A DNA stretch of 6,040 bases from an uncultured Eubacteriales bacterium (GTDB lineage Bacteria; Bacillota; Clostridia; Monoglobales; Monoglobaceae). Positions 5,985 to 6,040 of this stretch are shown one piece after another. The notes beneath the pieces were generated by a model. It was not told where the DNA came from. It saw nothing but the letters and a program-made list of their open reading frames with translations, and did no database searches. Each line of letters begins with the position of its first letter. Positions within the stretch are counted from its first letter, which is position 1. The stretch covers positions 1 to 6,040 of the forward strand of contig CATVQN010000079.1 of assembly GCA_958346135.1 (NCBI GenBank). The letters run 5' to 3'. The position numbers and the translations under genes are program-made.

Positions 5985-6040
5985 TTAAATAATGCCTACT
6001 GAATAATTGCCATTTCCGAAACATTATAAAATTTTAACAG
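5985..6040. repeat. Possible edge of a diverged copy of the 3630-3808 repeat
   Basis: Starting 2 bp after the hppA stop, 5985-6000 matches 3645-3660 of the palindromic element at 13 of 16 positions, and all three differences are transitions. Further on, TTGCC-ATTT-CCG and TAAAATTT segments recur in the same order as in the element, but only with gaps. The sequence ends at the window edge, so the other half cannot be seen. No Rho-independent terminator for hppA is visible in this tail. AT-rich chance similarity is a real alternative. Confidence 0.25.

Noticed and set aside
1..6040. CRISPR arrays, tRNA or rRNA genes
   Set aside because: No spaced direct repeats, cloverleaf-like segments or conserved rRNA stretches were seen on either strand.

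Overview
The window reads as a chromosomal segment of a low-to-moderate GC Gram-positive anaerobe, most likely class Clostridia (Lachnospiraceae-like). This is inferred from strong AGGAGG-type ribosome binding sites, AT-rich intergenic DNA, and the gene set: a Firmicute-style DUF378 protein, a YdcF/DUF218 protein and a K+-dependent membrane pyrophosphatase. No rRNA or other marker allows a finer placement.

Layout. Bases 1-140 hold the start of a minus-strand gene of unknown function that runs off the left edge. A divergent spacer with a good sigma-A-type promoter (270-298) leads into a probable two-gene operon. Its first gene (334-915) encodes a membrane-anchored or secreted protein with a C-terminal lipocalin-like beta domain. 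Its second (948-2495) encodes a PutP-type Na+/proline symporter. A GNRA-looped hairpin (2509-2540) separates putP from a convergent small two-helix DUF378 membrane protein on the minus strand (2554-2760). A 254-bp divergent spacer follows, then a YdcF/DUF218 membrane protein (3015-3614). Next is a palindromic, MITE-like element of about 179 bp (3630-3808). The last gene is a complete membrane-bound pyrophosphatase, hppA (3875-5983), followed by a short AT-rich tail that may be the edge of a diverged copy of the same repeat.

How the genes may work together. The clearest functional link is bioenergetic. The pyrophosphatase carries the residues of the K+-dependent class, which includes Na+ pumps and dual Na+/H+ pumps. 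PutP spends a Na+ gradient to import proline. Their proximity fits a Na+-based membrane economy, but they are not in one transcription unit and the coupling is inference. Most of the window is ordinary, recognisable housekeeping or transport content. The parts least explained by known families are the palindromic repeat element, the anchored lipocalin-like protein paired with putP, and the truncated left-edge gene.
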